DNA of 21,790 nt, taken from assembly GCA_002341165.1 (NCBI GenBank), contig DDNL01000047.1, positions 1 to 21,790 on the forward strand, given 5' to 3'. The DNA comes from Shewanellaceae bacterium UBA2521 (GTDB taxonomy: Bacteria; Pseudomonadota; Gammaproteobacteria; Enterobacterales; Shewanellaceae). Positions 7,701 to 15,702 of the stretch are shown here, piece after piece (positions within the stretch are counted from its first letter, which is position 1; each line of letters begins with the position of its first letter). The notes under the pieces were generated by a model. That model saw nothing but the letters and a program-made list of their open reading frames with translations, made no database searches and was not told where the DNA came from. The translations under genes were made by a program, and so were the position numbers.

Positions 7701-10700
7701 TTTTGCATCAAATCGATCAATCACAAGGTTTTGTGGAAATCTTTAATCACCATGTTTCTCGTTCAATGTTACTCAATTTGGGGCTGAGTGATCCACAGAC
7801 AGGTCAGTTACTTTCTATCGAGCAATTGAAGAGCTTACATAAGATAACCGAAGGCTCTTCGTATAGTTTGAATACAGATTATTTTAATCTCTGGTTAAAG
7901 TCAGCATTCCCAAGAAAAGTAGAACAGGTTTCAAAATGGCTGCAATATATTAAGCACTCAGAAAATATAGATTTGAAACTCATTGGCGATACCGAATCGA
8001 TAAAAAGATATGAGGCATCGATACAAGAGTCAAATCAGGATATAGATATCTTTGATCATACACCACCACCAAGTATTGACATGCAGCGTTTGAGTCGTGT
8101 CTTAAGTCGTATCAATATGGGGTATGCTGGATTGATGATGCCAGGCGGTATCTATCAATTTAAACAAAGCCTTGATCAGGGCGATACCTATGAAGCTGTG
8201 AAAGGTGGCTTATCTACAGCCGTCGATACAACCGATATTGTTTTGGATTTAATTGCCAATAATACAGTCGTTAAAAGTCGGATGATGATAGCGGGAAGAT
8301 TAGGTGCTTTCACGAACTTCCTTGGTGCAGGATTGAGTACTTGGCACGCTGTGGATGCTTTTAAGCATAGTCAAAAGGCAACAGGCCAAGAGCGAACAGA
8401 TTATTTGGTTTCAGGATCTTTGGCTGTAGCAGGTACTTTGGTTTCTGTTGCTACAGGTATCGCATCCATGATTACCTTCACGGCAGGCCCGGTAGGTGCT
8501 GCGATAGGTTTAGCGATTGGCTTTGCGCAAGGTACTTATAATGCTTATCGTGCTACACGATATTTAAAAGTGGTTGGGATATCAAGTTTTGATCGCTTTA
8601 GAGCAGGTGCTTGTGTATTTTTTGGCTTTGATGTGCCTCAAGGTATACAAGATAAAGCTGCTGTAAATCAGATTATCAAAAATAATGAAAACTCTAAAAG
8701 AGTAGCTTTAGATTCAGAACATTGGATGAAACAAGGCATAGATAAAGTAGTTTATAGCGCGCCTGCGGTACATTTGGATGATCCTGATTTCAACATCTAT
8801 GAACGCCATGATTATTATCATGTAGCTCAACCAAAAATGAACACAAGTTTGTCTTCCATGCGTAAAACACGTCAAGTTGATTCGACTTTAAATCAAAAAT
8901 TTGATTCAAGTATTGCGCAAGCACACAGCCTAGAAGTAACACGCGATACCCATAATCTTTATCATAAAAATGCAACATTATTTATCTTGGGTGATGGTCA
9001 TGATACGGCTCTGGGCGATCAAGATAAGCGTAATATTTTTAATATTCATGGCTGGGGTTATAAAAATTATACAGGTGGTCGCCAGGCTGATACCTTTCAA
9101 ATTGAACAATGGAAAGAAGCAGGCTTATCTCATTCGGTGCTTGATGGAGCACAGGGCTACGACATAGTTGATTTGACGAACTATGAACAAAAAGAGCAGG
9201 AACAACAGGTTGGAGTAAACATTGACTTATTGGAGCAGAAACTTAAGTTATCAGAGTTTGATCAAGCTCAACTACTTCATATTGAAGGTGTTTTAGGTTC
9301 TCAATATGACGATCATATCGTTGGGAGTGATGTGAGTAATACGCTTACAGGTAATGCGGGTAACGATAAAATTTACGGCAGAGATGGTGATGATACACTC
9401 TCTGGAGGCAAAGGCCGAGATTTACTCAAAGGTGGATCAGGTCAAGATTCTTATATCGTTCTCGTCAACGACTTTCTACCCGAGCACACTCCAGAATCAT
9501 CAATCTCAATGTCGGATATAGCTCAACTAAGCAGTGATTTTGATATTATTGATAACTCGATAGACGTATGGCCCACGCTTTATGATGCGGCTCTTTTAGA
9601 ACAAGATATGTTGAATACGGATATCAAATATTTAGAGTTATCCCAAGAGGATGATCATTTACTTGTTCAAACCTCGTTGCAGTGGATCAAGTTTCAGAGT
9701 GTGCTGCGCGATATTCAGATTGAGCTCAATGAGCTTCAGAAAGTCATGTCTGTTGAACCGACTTTAAAGTATCAAATGCTCATTGCAAAACCTAAGCTCG
9801 ATCAATTGAATTTTGAAGGAGGTTGCAGCGTGCAAGATATAAAGCATATTATCGCAGCATTGGAGCAGCCAAATAGCCTATCAAGCCAACAGGTAATCGA
9901 TGCTATGTTTAGTAAAATACCTGCATCGGATGAATTATTTACGATCGCTAAAGTAAAACATTATTTTAAAGGTCAGATACATCAGCACTTATCTTTTCTT
10001 GATATGTTTGGCAATAATTACACGGTATCGAAAAATCACTCCGGCAACTGGATCGTGGGCGGTGTAACCTTATCTTCTCAATATAAAAGCGGTGTGAAGA
10101 TGGACTTATCTAAACAGACTTTGATAGATAGTCATGATGTGACACATCGGTTGTTAAGTTTACATATTGATGATGTTTTGGCGACAGATGATAGTGATGT
10201 GATACAAGGTAATAAAAACGATAATATTTTAGATGGTGCTGGTGGCTTTGATAGCATTAAAGGTGGTGCGGGTGATGATATACTCAGAGCGGGTCAAGGT
10301 GGTGCTTTTCTTGATGGAGAAGTAGGTAACGACAGGTATGAGATTTCAACAGGTCAAGGTAACATTGAAATACGTATGAGTTCTCATGCAACCGATAGCG
10401 ATACATTAGTTTTTTGTAATGGATTACAAAATCTCGAAACTCAACTCGATCAGGGTGATATACAACTGCGTTATGCTGACACAACTGTCAGGCTGCTCGA
10501 TGCCACACATGCAGACGTCAATCCAATGTCTGTTTTGGTTATTAATGATCAAAAGAAAGATCGCAGTATGCTAGGTTTGACTTTGAACCAAGAAGGCTTT
10601 GATTTACACAGTATCGACTTAGCCAATGAAGAAAAAACAAATTATATCGTCAATTTAAGAGACCAGTTTTACGCTTATAATGGGCGGAGAACTGATTTAT

Positions 10701-11176
10701 CAAACTACATGAAGCAGCAAAAACTAATCGCTGTGAAGATGACTGACGACGACGATATTTATCATGCGCGACAAGGTCAGAATTATGTAACAGGCCAAGG
10801 AGGAGAAGATAAATATGTTATTGACGAGACAACGACAGAAATCACGATTGATAATTATGATAAAGCTCAAGCATTGGATACTCTGCAATGGCAAGACGCA
10901 ACTTTTGAAGATGTTTGTGTGGTAAGAGCGGATGCAGATTTAGTCATGTATAATGCTTCGCACTCAGAGCAGAAGGTGGTGTTATTTAAATATTATGAAG
11001 ATACCGCCTATCAACACTTGCAGGTCAAGCTTGATAACTTAAATCACACCATACAAGTCAATGAGTTGATTCAAAGTATGGCGGGGTTTGAGGATAACGA
11101 GTATGACATGATGAGCTCGACAGCGAATTTAAGTCATCCTCGACCTTCTAGCCTTACCGTTTCAGATTTATCATAA
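4772..11176 (+). CDS. Giant RTX protein with TcdA/TcdB-like pore-forming region
   Basis: A 2134-residue protein without a signal peptide. Residues 1-330 are mixed and helical (coiled-coil-like around 165-260). Residues 420-463 are strongly hydrophobic. Residues about 1106-1340 resemble the pore-forming/translocation region of clostridial TcdA/TcdB: a Gly/Ala-rich hydrophobic stretch at 1217-1254, then a short block GIDKVVYSAP at 1322-1331 and NIYERHD soon after. This recalls the IDxxxSAP...IY block I remember from TcdB. Calcium-binding nonapeptide repeats occur at 1509-1561 and 1809-1858, with weaker ones near 1400-1446 and 1990-2020. The C-terminus has VNELIQSMAGF (2096-2106), like the LIQAMA motif of many type I secreted RTX proteins, and ends in a Ser/Thr-rich tail. 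The ATG has GGAG 10 bases upstream. No acyltransferase, ABC exporter, membrane-fusion or TolC gene is adjacent. ATA, AGA and CGA codons are frequent, unlike dnaB or parC, which suggests transfer. The N-terminal activity is unknown. Confidence 0.8.
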   Translation: MNQLSEELIPLTEQEKSHNELIHKLRDELNIDLQKTDDFADFPWKMTGDQLQSTLFFSEKDLQHIDLILKDGYQRHKAKHVALLFRKMRGRNAHNLSPLVRGEAGPAFVFDGGDDTAVALESSQLPKEWLHSVLAFGLYPTFMAVVHKGWLGAQEERIESAEQYTALKDHINRLKSELVATLQTDQQFSERITLMSHKEKIAYLRAHTEFQNQFQSELKALNISEIKETDYGQKLDQIKKLTSDLAHHREDLHEIHGSVLDAALRFDPYSEQTQKIMQDMNELSDASAQKWTAFIESRIASNFTESGLGSMYWGMTVFETRALVNLTSDITHIPLETVTETIGKVGDHLNAMGQAQMVLAGLAKSGIGIKEVRSLKEWLKEIKHSSFGKDNEKLAHIKEKIHQFNTDKRSIMIKDVVGNMTLTAGQLGMVLGGSLCLSANLLLYSGVVLTISGVVATQLVAQYMNGQFNYIDSLSEKELEILKSKGRSGETLEEIIYHRAEDLYQYARDQAPARIWQKIYKQIFAHPKLSGQKILSLVHSSISDDEKSYKQLYHEVLEKIAPDDPNLTKALKRAHSNRIDDQLNLLNQVGDHLEALHLNQDYDAATNTSEHAMQDLFRASRSLGIENELERRLIKELVNHKDSFKKDYNIDIHDFLTEIKVMKNKQPWKVPNPIQPLFNTAELIGVPLWKINIGQLIHFGSKEDKIFLLNKGALYTRLGEEGRFSGDQKRPLTEIFLNKKSWANFFGRDRRSIFLQSLHGKGRHILRSNVMRPIMHATTQQIELSNKMQGVIQSEAVYTTRLGLDNNELNHAFLATASKGLSQTEAFVENQLNLSLLRILPDTQHPDALIKDRFVEQVKAISEQASSTANEVASRGFIHYLTNTPKQDYVATFLLNIGDQKYALALEGNKLFLYESGTGTIYSAQGVTKIKKVMQRLKNKQSSARLWQVQKVMFNDSEMLDTHVNSISQTLETSDSILHQIDQSQGFVEIFNHHVSRSMLLNLGLSDPQTGQLLSIEQLKSLHKITEGSSYSLNTDYFNLWLKSAFPRKVEQVSKWLQYIKHSENIDLKLIGDTESIKRYEASIQESNQDIDIFDHTPPPSIDMQRLSRVLSRINMGYAGLMMPGGIYQFKQSLDQGDTYEAVKGGLSTAVDTTDIVLDLIANNTVVKSRMMIAGRLGAFTNFLGAGLSTWHAVDAFKHSQKATGQERTDYLVSGSLAVAGTLVSVATGIASMITFTAGPVGAAIGLAIGFAQGTYNAYRATRYLKVVGISSFDRFRAGACVFFGFDVPQGIQDKAAVNQIIKNNENSKRVALDSEHWMKQGIDKVVYSAPAVHLDDPDFNIYERHDYYHVAQPKMNTSLSSMRKTRQVDSTLNQKFDSSIAQAHSLEVTRDTHNLYHKNATLFILGDGHDTALGDQDKRNIFNIHGWGYKNYTGGRQADTFQIEQWKEAGLSHSVLDGAQGYDIVDLTNYEQKEQEQQVGVNIDLLEQKLKLSEFDQAQLLHIEGVLGSQYDDHIVGSDVSNTLTGNAGNDKIYGRDGDDTLSGGKGRDLLKGGSGQDSYIVLVNDFLPEHTPESSISMSDIAQLSSDFDIIDNSIDVWPTLYDAALLEQDMLNTDIKYLELSQEDDHLLVQTSLQWIKFQSVLRDIQIELNELQKVMSVEPTLKYQMLIAKPKLDQLNFEGGCSVQDIKHIIAALEQPNSLSSQQVIDAMFSKIPASDELFTIAKVKHYFKGQIHQHLSFLDMFGNNYTVSKNHSGNWIVGGVTLSSQYKSGVKMDLSKQTLIDSHDVTHRLLSLHIDDVLATDDSDVIQGNKNDNILDGAGGFDSIKGGAGDDILRAGQGGAFLDGEVGNDRYEISTGQGNIEIRMSSHATDSDTLVFCNGLQNLETQLDQGDIQLRYADTTVRLLDATHADVNPMSVLVINDQKKDRSMLGLTLNQEGFDLHSIDLANEEKTNYIVNLRDQFYAYNGRRTDLSNYMKQQKLIAVKMTDDDDIYHARQGQNYVTGQGGEDKYVIDETTTEITIDNYDKAQALDTLQWQDATFEDVCVVRADADLVMYNASHSEQKVVLFKYYEDTAYQHLQVKLDNLNHTIQVNELIQSMAGFEDNEYDMMSSTANLSHPRPSSLTVSDLS
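9296..9454 (+). repeat. RTX nonapeptide repeat block 1 (inside the RTX gene)
   Basis: Encodes residues 1509-1561, with about five GGxGxDxxx-type units (GNAGNDKIY, GRDGDDTLS, GGKGRDLLK, GGSGQDSYI). Such units bind Ca2+ and fold into a parallel beta-roll outside the cell after type I secretion. Confidence 0.85.
10196..10345 (+). repeat. RTX nonapeptide repeat block 2 (inside the RTX gene)
   Basis: Encodes residues 1809-1858. Units include GNKNDNILD, GAGGFDSIK, GGAGDDILR and GEVGNDRYE. It is separated from block 1 by about 250 non-repeat residues, so the calcium-binding part is split by an inserted region of unknown fold. Confidence 0.8.
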
Positions 11177-11180
11177 ATAA

Positions 11181-11217
11181 AAGAAGGTCACTTCATGGGA
11201 GGTGACCTTCTTGTTTT
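11181..11217. terminator. Bidirectional terminator between the RTX and MFS genes
   Basis: AAGAAGGTCAC pairs perfectly with GTGACCTTCTT over 11 bp, with a 10-base loop. GTTTT follows on the plus strand and a TTTTATTTA run on the minus strand. It begins 4 bp after the RTX stop and lies 9 bp beyond the MFS stop, serving both converging genes. Confidence 0.85.
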
Positions 11218-11226
11218 AGATCAAAT

Positions 11227-12483
11227 TTATACATTCGATCCTTGCTTGATTACAGAAGTATTCGGCTGAATATATTGATCCAAATATAAAGCAATAAAGT
11301 AACTGATGGCACCAATAGACATCATTAAGCCTACGAAAGCCTGATTATATTGAGATAAAATACTGACCAGCATCGGAGTGAAAGCACCTACAAAAATAAT
11401 AGCGCAATTTATACCTAAACCGATTGTGGAAATGCGATTTTTGGCAAGTGTTGAATTAAATATTGTCGCAGGCGACAGGCTAGTAGTACAGGCAACAAAG
11501 AAAGTGATACAGAGTTGTGACAGAGCAAAAGCATACCAATTATGAAGTTCTTGTAATGCATAAACAGGCACGGCGCCAAAGAGAACAAGTGTATAAGAAA
11601 ATTTGAGTACTTTTTGATAATTAAAATATCGATCGACCCATAAACTCAAAGTTAACGAACCCACAAAAAAAGTGACATTACAAAGTATAGGTAAAATAAC
11701 TCTTAAGCTTGGATCACTTGTCATCTTTTGAATTAAAATTGTACTCGAAATAGAGTTACCATAGAACAAAATAGATGAGGGAACATATAAGAAAAATATT
11801 TTAAGAGTAGGAATTTTTTGTATAGCTATGGATGTCGAGCGCACAAATTTTTTTGATTCAATAAGGTTTTTTCTAAAATAGTAACTGATCATGATATTGC
11901 CCACACCTAGTAGTACAGGAATACGCCAACCAAAATCAAGCATTTGCGCATGAGTAAGGTAGGATTCAGTGATAGCAACGACTATAAGAGACAGTGCAAT
12001 AGAAAGAAAAGGCGCACCCCATAACAAAGCTCCAATACGTGCATGTTCATTTTTATGGGCACTTTCGTATAGATATGCAATTGCAGCAGGATTTTCTCCA
12101 CCAAAACAAAAAGCTTGTAAAAGTTGCATGATAAAAAAGAGTATAGGAGCAAGCCCCCCGACTTCTGCGTAGGTAGGTAATAAACCCATAACGAGAGTTG
12201 CGCATCCTGTTAAGCCACTGGTCAATACCAAGGCCGATTTTCTGCCATAACGATCGGCGTAGAGACCTATAAATAGCCCCCCAAATGGTCGAGATATGAA
12301 ACGCAATATGAAAGGCAACCATGCAAAAATTGCTGCGTTCTGACCGAAGAGTGTTTCAGGAAAAAAGAGGAGAGCAATATAAGTTTGAATTGCTGAATAA
12401 ACAGCAATATTGTAATACTCAAAGCCATGTGCCGCAGCAATACCTACACGCTTTATCCATTGTGTCATAATATGATAGTCCAT
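11227..12483 (-). CDS. MFS transporter, metabolite:H+ symporter type
   Basis: A 418-residue inner-membrane protein with about 12 hydrophobic segments. The loop 2-3 signature is GLYADRYGRK at 73-82, preceded by RPFGG (65-69). GGENPAAIAYLYE at 128-140 is the pattern typical of the MHS (ProP/citrate/alpha-ketoglutarate-like) branch. These permeases import small organic acids, betaines or similar solutes with protons; the substrate cannot be read from the sequence. The ATG at 12483 has no clear Shine-Dalgarno, and a second ATG lies at codon 6. A TATAAT is found at 12505-12510 on the minus strand, which would give a leader of only about 15 bases. It converges on the RTX gene and has no visible functional link to it. 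It may be part of the same accessory segment. Confidence 0.8.
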   Translation of the reverse strand: MDYHIMTQWIKRVGIAAAHGFEYYNIAVYSAIQTYIALLFFPETLFGQNAAIFAWLPFILRFISRPFGGLFIGLYADRYGRKSALVLTSGLTGCATLVMGLLPTYAEVGGLAPILFFIMQLLQAFCFGGENPAAIAYLYESAHKNEHARIGALLWGAPFLSIALSLIVVAITESYLTHAQMLDFGWRIPVLLGVGNIMISYYFRKNLIESKKFVRSTSIAIQKIPTLKIFFLYVPSSILFYGNSISSTILIQKMTSDPSLRVILPILCNVTFFVGSLTLSLWVDRYFNYQKVLKFSYTLVLFGAVPVYALQELHNWYAFALSQLCITFFVACTTSLSPATIFNSTLAKNRISTIGLGINCAIIFVGAFTPMLVSILSQYNQAFVGLMMSIGAISYFIALYLDQYIQPNTSVIKQGSNV

Positions 12484-13125
12484 TGTTTGAATGAAAATGA
12501 CTATATTATATGAGGAAAGTTTTTTTTAAAATTATATCCATCATACTTGTAGTGAAATGGTTTTTATTTAATTTAAGTTGGTGGTTTTGTTGTTTTTTTG
12601 TGAATTTTTTTCGTCTAAAAAAATAGATTTTGAAGGCTATTGGATATTGAGATATAACTCAATTTTAGAATTATCTGAAATATAAGTGAGTCACTTGATA
12701 GGTATTAGAAATAAGAAATAGAGTATCAACGGTTTACGCTCCGCGTTAAACAAAAGTTAGACTGACTTCGCTTATCTGATCATGAAGATAAAAATAATGA
12801 TTGAGATCTGGATGTCTTTTTTCTTGGGATTGAGTTGATCAAAACTTGCACTCAAAAGGTTTGAGTTGTGTTGGTACAGGGCTCTAGGTTAAGTCTTAAA
12901 AAGAAGAATAGAGCGTTCTTTCGCAAAAAACGTGAGTTGGTTTGCATTTTTCTATCATTTTATAGGTACGCTTTTATAATTGCTGTAAATGTACGCATCG
13001 AAAATGCTTTAGGCGATGTGCAGAGTGAAAAAATAAGGTAGAATATAGGTTAGATCTGAACTATTCACCCGTTACTTTTAGCTTTAAATTGTGACAAACA
13101 GGCTATAAGCTTGGGAACTAAGGTT
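12484..13125. other. Divergent intergenic region between MFS gene and dnaB
   Basis: About 640 bp without a supported gene. It is AT-rich with T runs, and contains an imperfect hairpin (GTTTACGC / GCGTTAAAC, 12732-12751) and a TATAAT at 12975-12980 without a good -35. A TAGAAT at 13039-13044 is another possible -10 for dnaB. An 18-codon frame at 12782 has no ribosome-binding site. No RNA gene or mobile-element end is seen. Confidence 0.5.
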
Positions 13126-14532
13126 ATGAATCAAAAATTATCTACACAAAAAACCCCAGAAAAACAAACTATAAACGAGCTAAAATTGCCGCCTCATGCT
13201 CATGAATCTGAGCAGTCAGTTTTAGGTGGCTTAATGCTTGATGCACATGCTTGGGATCGTGTAGCTGAAATTTTGGTTGCTGATGACTTTTACACACGTG
13301 CGCATAAATTGATCTTCAAAGCCATGCAGCAACTTGCTGATCAAGGTCGCCCGATGGATCTCATTACCGTTTCTGAATGCTTAGAGCAAAATCAAAGTTT
13401 ACATGATGCAGGTGAGTTTCATTACCTCGCTCAAATTGCTAAAAACACACCCAGTGTTAGCAATGTTGTCGCATATGCTGAAATTATCCGTGAACGAGCT
13501 ATTGCTCGGGAAGTGATTCAAGTTGCCCAAGATATTGCAGAAATTGGTTTTAAACCAGAAGGTCGTGATGCCAATGAACTTTTAGATTTTGCAGAGTCTA
13601 AAGTCTTTAATATTGCCGAGTCTCGTGTGAACTCGAGTGAAGGTCCTCAGTTTGTCCGTGATGTGATCGAGAAGACAGTCGATAAAATTGAGCAGTTATA
13701 TCAAAAGCCTCATGATGGTGTCACAGGTTTATCAAGTGGCTACCAAGATTTAGATAAAATGACAGCAGGCTTTCAAAATTCAGACTTGATTATTGTTGCA
13801 GCCCGTCCCTCTATGGGAAAAACGACGTTTGCTATGAATCTTTGTGAACATGCTATGATGCATAGTGATAAACCGGCATTAGTTTTTTCTTTAGAAATGC
13901 CTGCAGATCAGATTATGATGCGTATGCTTGCATCACTAGGAAGAGTTGATCAAACTAAAATCAGGACGGGACAACTCAATGAAGATGATTGGGCGAGACT
14001 GTCTGCAACCATGGGACAAGTTCTAGAGCGTGGTCAGCTATATATTGATGATAGTTCTGCGCTCACACCTACAGAATTACGCTCTAGAGCAAGACGTATT
14101 GCGCGAGAGCATGGTGGCTTGAGCATGATTATGATCGATTACTTACAGCTTATGCGTGTGCCTGCTGTTTCAGATAATCGTACTCTAGAAATTGCGGAGA
14201 TTTCACGCTCATTAAAGGCTTTAGCAAAAGAGTTGAATGTGCCTGTGATAGCTTTATCACAGCTCAATCGTTCTTTGGAGCAGCGTGCTGATAAACGTCC
14301 TGTTAACTCTGATTTACGTGAATCGGGATCGATTGAACAAGATGCGGATTTAATCATGTTTATTTACCGGGACGAAGTATATAACGAAGATTCTCCAGAC
14401 AAGGGTATTGCCGAGATCATTATCGGTAAGCAAAGGAACGGTCCTATTGGTCGTGTTCGCTTAACTTTTATGGGGCAGTATTCTCGTTTCGATAACCATA
14501 TACCTATGGCAGGAATGGATGAGGAGTATTAA
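13126..14532 (+). CDS. dnaB: Replicative DNA helicase
   Basis: A 468-residue hexameric helicase that unwinds DNA ahead of the replisome. The N-terminal DnaB domain begins at LPPHAHESEQSVLGGLML and a linker leads to the RecA-like motor domain. The Walker A motif is ARPSMGKT with Lys232, the Walker B is MIMIDYLQLM with Asp338, and the C-terminal motifs NSDLRESGSIEQDAD and GKQRNGPIGRVRL (arginine finger) are present. The ATG at 13126 is preferred over the in-frame TTG at 13111 because the added residues (MGTKV) are not typical and the ATG product starts cleanly; the Shine-Dalgarno is weak for both. The stop codon abuts the GTG start of alr, so the two genes are surely translated from one transcript. 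Length and motifs are normal, with no intein. Confidence 0.96.
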   Translation: MNQKLSTQKTPEKQTINELKLPPHAHESEQSVLGGLMLDAHAWDRVAEILVADDFYTRAHKLIFKAMQQLADQGRPMDLITVSECLEQNQSLHDAGEFHYLAQIAKNTPSVSNVVAYAEIIRERAIAREVIQVAQDIAEIGFKPEGRDANELLDFAESKVFNIAESRVNSSEGPQFVRDVIEKTVDKIEQLYQKPHDGVTGLSSGYQDLDKMTAGFQNSDLIIVAARPSMGKTTFAMNLCEHAMMHSDKPALVFSLEMPADQIMMRMLASLGRVDQTKIRTGQLNEDDWARLSATMGQVLERGQLYIDDSSALTPTELRSRARRIAREHGGLSMIMIDYLQLMRVPAVSDNRTLEIAEISRSLKALAKELNVPVIALSQLNRSLEQRADKRPVNSDLRESGSIEQDADLIMFIYRDEVYNEDSPDKGIAEIIIGKQRNGPIGRVRLTFMGQYSRFDNHIPMAGMDEEY

Positions 14533-15612
14533 GTGGGTATTTTGTCCCCTCGACTTGAAATTAATGGTAAAGCATTACAAGCCAACTTAGCTCAAATTCG
14601 TAAGCAAGCCGACGGTGCTAAAGTGATAGCTGTCATTAAAGCGAATGCTTATGGTCATGGTGCATTGGATGTATGCAAATCATTAGATGCTGATATTTTT
14701 GCTGTAGCACGCATGAGCGAAGCTATGGAAATTCGGGATATTGATCTCCATAAAAGAGTGATTGTGTTACAAGGTGTACACAACATAGATGAGTTAAAGT
14801 TAGCGGAAAAATATAACCTTGAAGTGGTGGTTCACCATATAGAACAGCTGAAAATGTTGGAAAAGGCTAAGTTGTCTCAACCTATACAAGCTTGGATTAA
14901 GATGGATACAGGAATGCATCGCCTAGGTTTTTTAGAACATGAGTTTACTGATGCATATATGCGCTTACAAGCTGCAAAGTGTGTTGCACAGCCTGTACAT
15001 ATCATGTCGCATTTCGCTTGTGCTGATGAGATCAAACATCCTCTATCTTTAAAACAAATCGAAGCTTTTTCAAAATTAGTACCTGAAGCTGATGGTGATA
15101 TTGCTTTAGCGAACTCTGGCGCATTTCTCAATTTCCCACAAACTTATGCAGATTATATCCGAGTAGGTTTGATTTTATATGGGGTTTCTCCTTTAGTTGA
15201 AGGGCGACCACAAGACTTTCCATTTCAGCCAGCAATGACGTTGAAGTCTTATCTTATCGCTGTAAGGGATCATAAAAAAGGTGAAGCTGTTGGATATGGA
15301 GCAACTTGGAAAGCACGCAAAAATACGAAACTCGGTGTAGTGAGTGTGGGTTATGCAGATGGATATCCAAGACATGTTCCTTCAGGCACACCTGTTCTTA
15401 TCGGCAACCGCCGTGTACCTGTTGTCGGTCGTGTATCGATGGATATGCTGAGTGTTGACCTAGGTCCGGATGCGATGGAGCAGGTAGGAGATGAAGTGAT
15501 CTTGTGGGGCGAAGACTTGCCTGTTGAAGACATTGCATTGGCTGCGAATACGATTCCTTATGAGTTGATGACTAAGGTCACACTACGCGTCAAAAGGCTT
15601 TTTCATACGTAA
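14533..15612 (+). CDS. alr: Alanine racemase
   Basis: A 359-residue cytoplasmic PLP enzyme interconverting L- and D-alanine for peptidoglycan. The PLP lysine is Lys36 in VIAVIKANAYGHG and the second catalytic base is Tyr255 in AVGYGATW. SVGYADGYPR (271-280) and VGRVSMDM are other family blocks. The GTG start follows the dnaB stop without any gap and has GGAG seven bases upstream, inside the dnaB end, so translation is coupled. The adjacency to dnaB fits the biosynthetic gene called alr; a catabolic DadX, usually beside dadA, is less likely. Confidence 0.94.
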   Translation: MGILSPRLEINGKALQANLAQIRKQADGAKVIAVIKANAYGHGALDVCKSLDADIFAVARMSEAMEIRDIDLHKRVIVLQGVHNIDELKLAEKYNLEVVVHHIEQLKMLEKAKLSQPIQAWIKMDTGMHRLGFLEHEFTDAYMRLQAAKCVAQPVHIMSHFACADEIKHPLSLKQIEAFSKLVPEADGDIALANSGAFLNFPQTYADYIRVGLILYGVSPLVEGRPQDFPFQPAMTLKSYLIAVRDHKKGEAVGYGATWKARKNTKLGVVSVGYADGYPRHVPSGTPVLIGNRRVPVVGRVSMDMLSVDLGPDAMEQVGDEVILWGEDLPVEDIALAANTIPYELMTKVTLRVKRLFHT

Positions 15613-15653
15613 ATTTTTATTTTTTATTTGAGCGATGTACTATAGTTATTGTG

Positions 15654-15669
15654 CTCATAACATTATGAG
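15654..15669. promoter_or_regulatory. Perfect inverted repeat before the third peptide gene
   Basis: CTCATAA-CA-TTATGAG, a perfect 7-2-7 inverted repeat 33 bp before the ATG of the peptide at 15703. It may be an operator. It has no T run, so it is a poor terminator for alr. Confidence 0.4.
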
Positions 15670-15702
15670 TACAAAAATTATAAAATGCTGAGGTAAAATA
15701 AA

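Noticed and set aside
4772..11176. MARTX-type cysteine protease, glycosyltransferase or FrpC-type self-splicing module in the RTX protein
   Set aside because: No matching active-site patterns were found. Only the pore-like region and calcium-binding repeats can be supported by eye.
12782..12838. An 18-codon frame (MKIKIMIEIW...) before dnaB
   Set aside because: No ribosome-binding site, no leader features, and AT-rich context; most likely chance.
13111..13125. TTG at 13111 as the dnaB start
   Set aside because: It adds five atypical residues before a good ATG; the family alignment I remember supports the later start.
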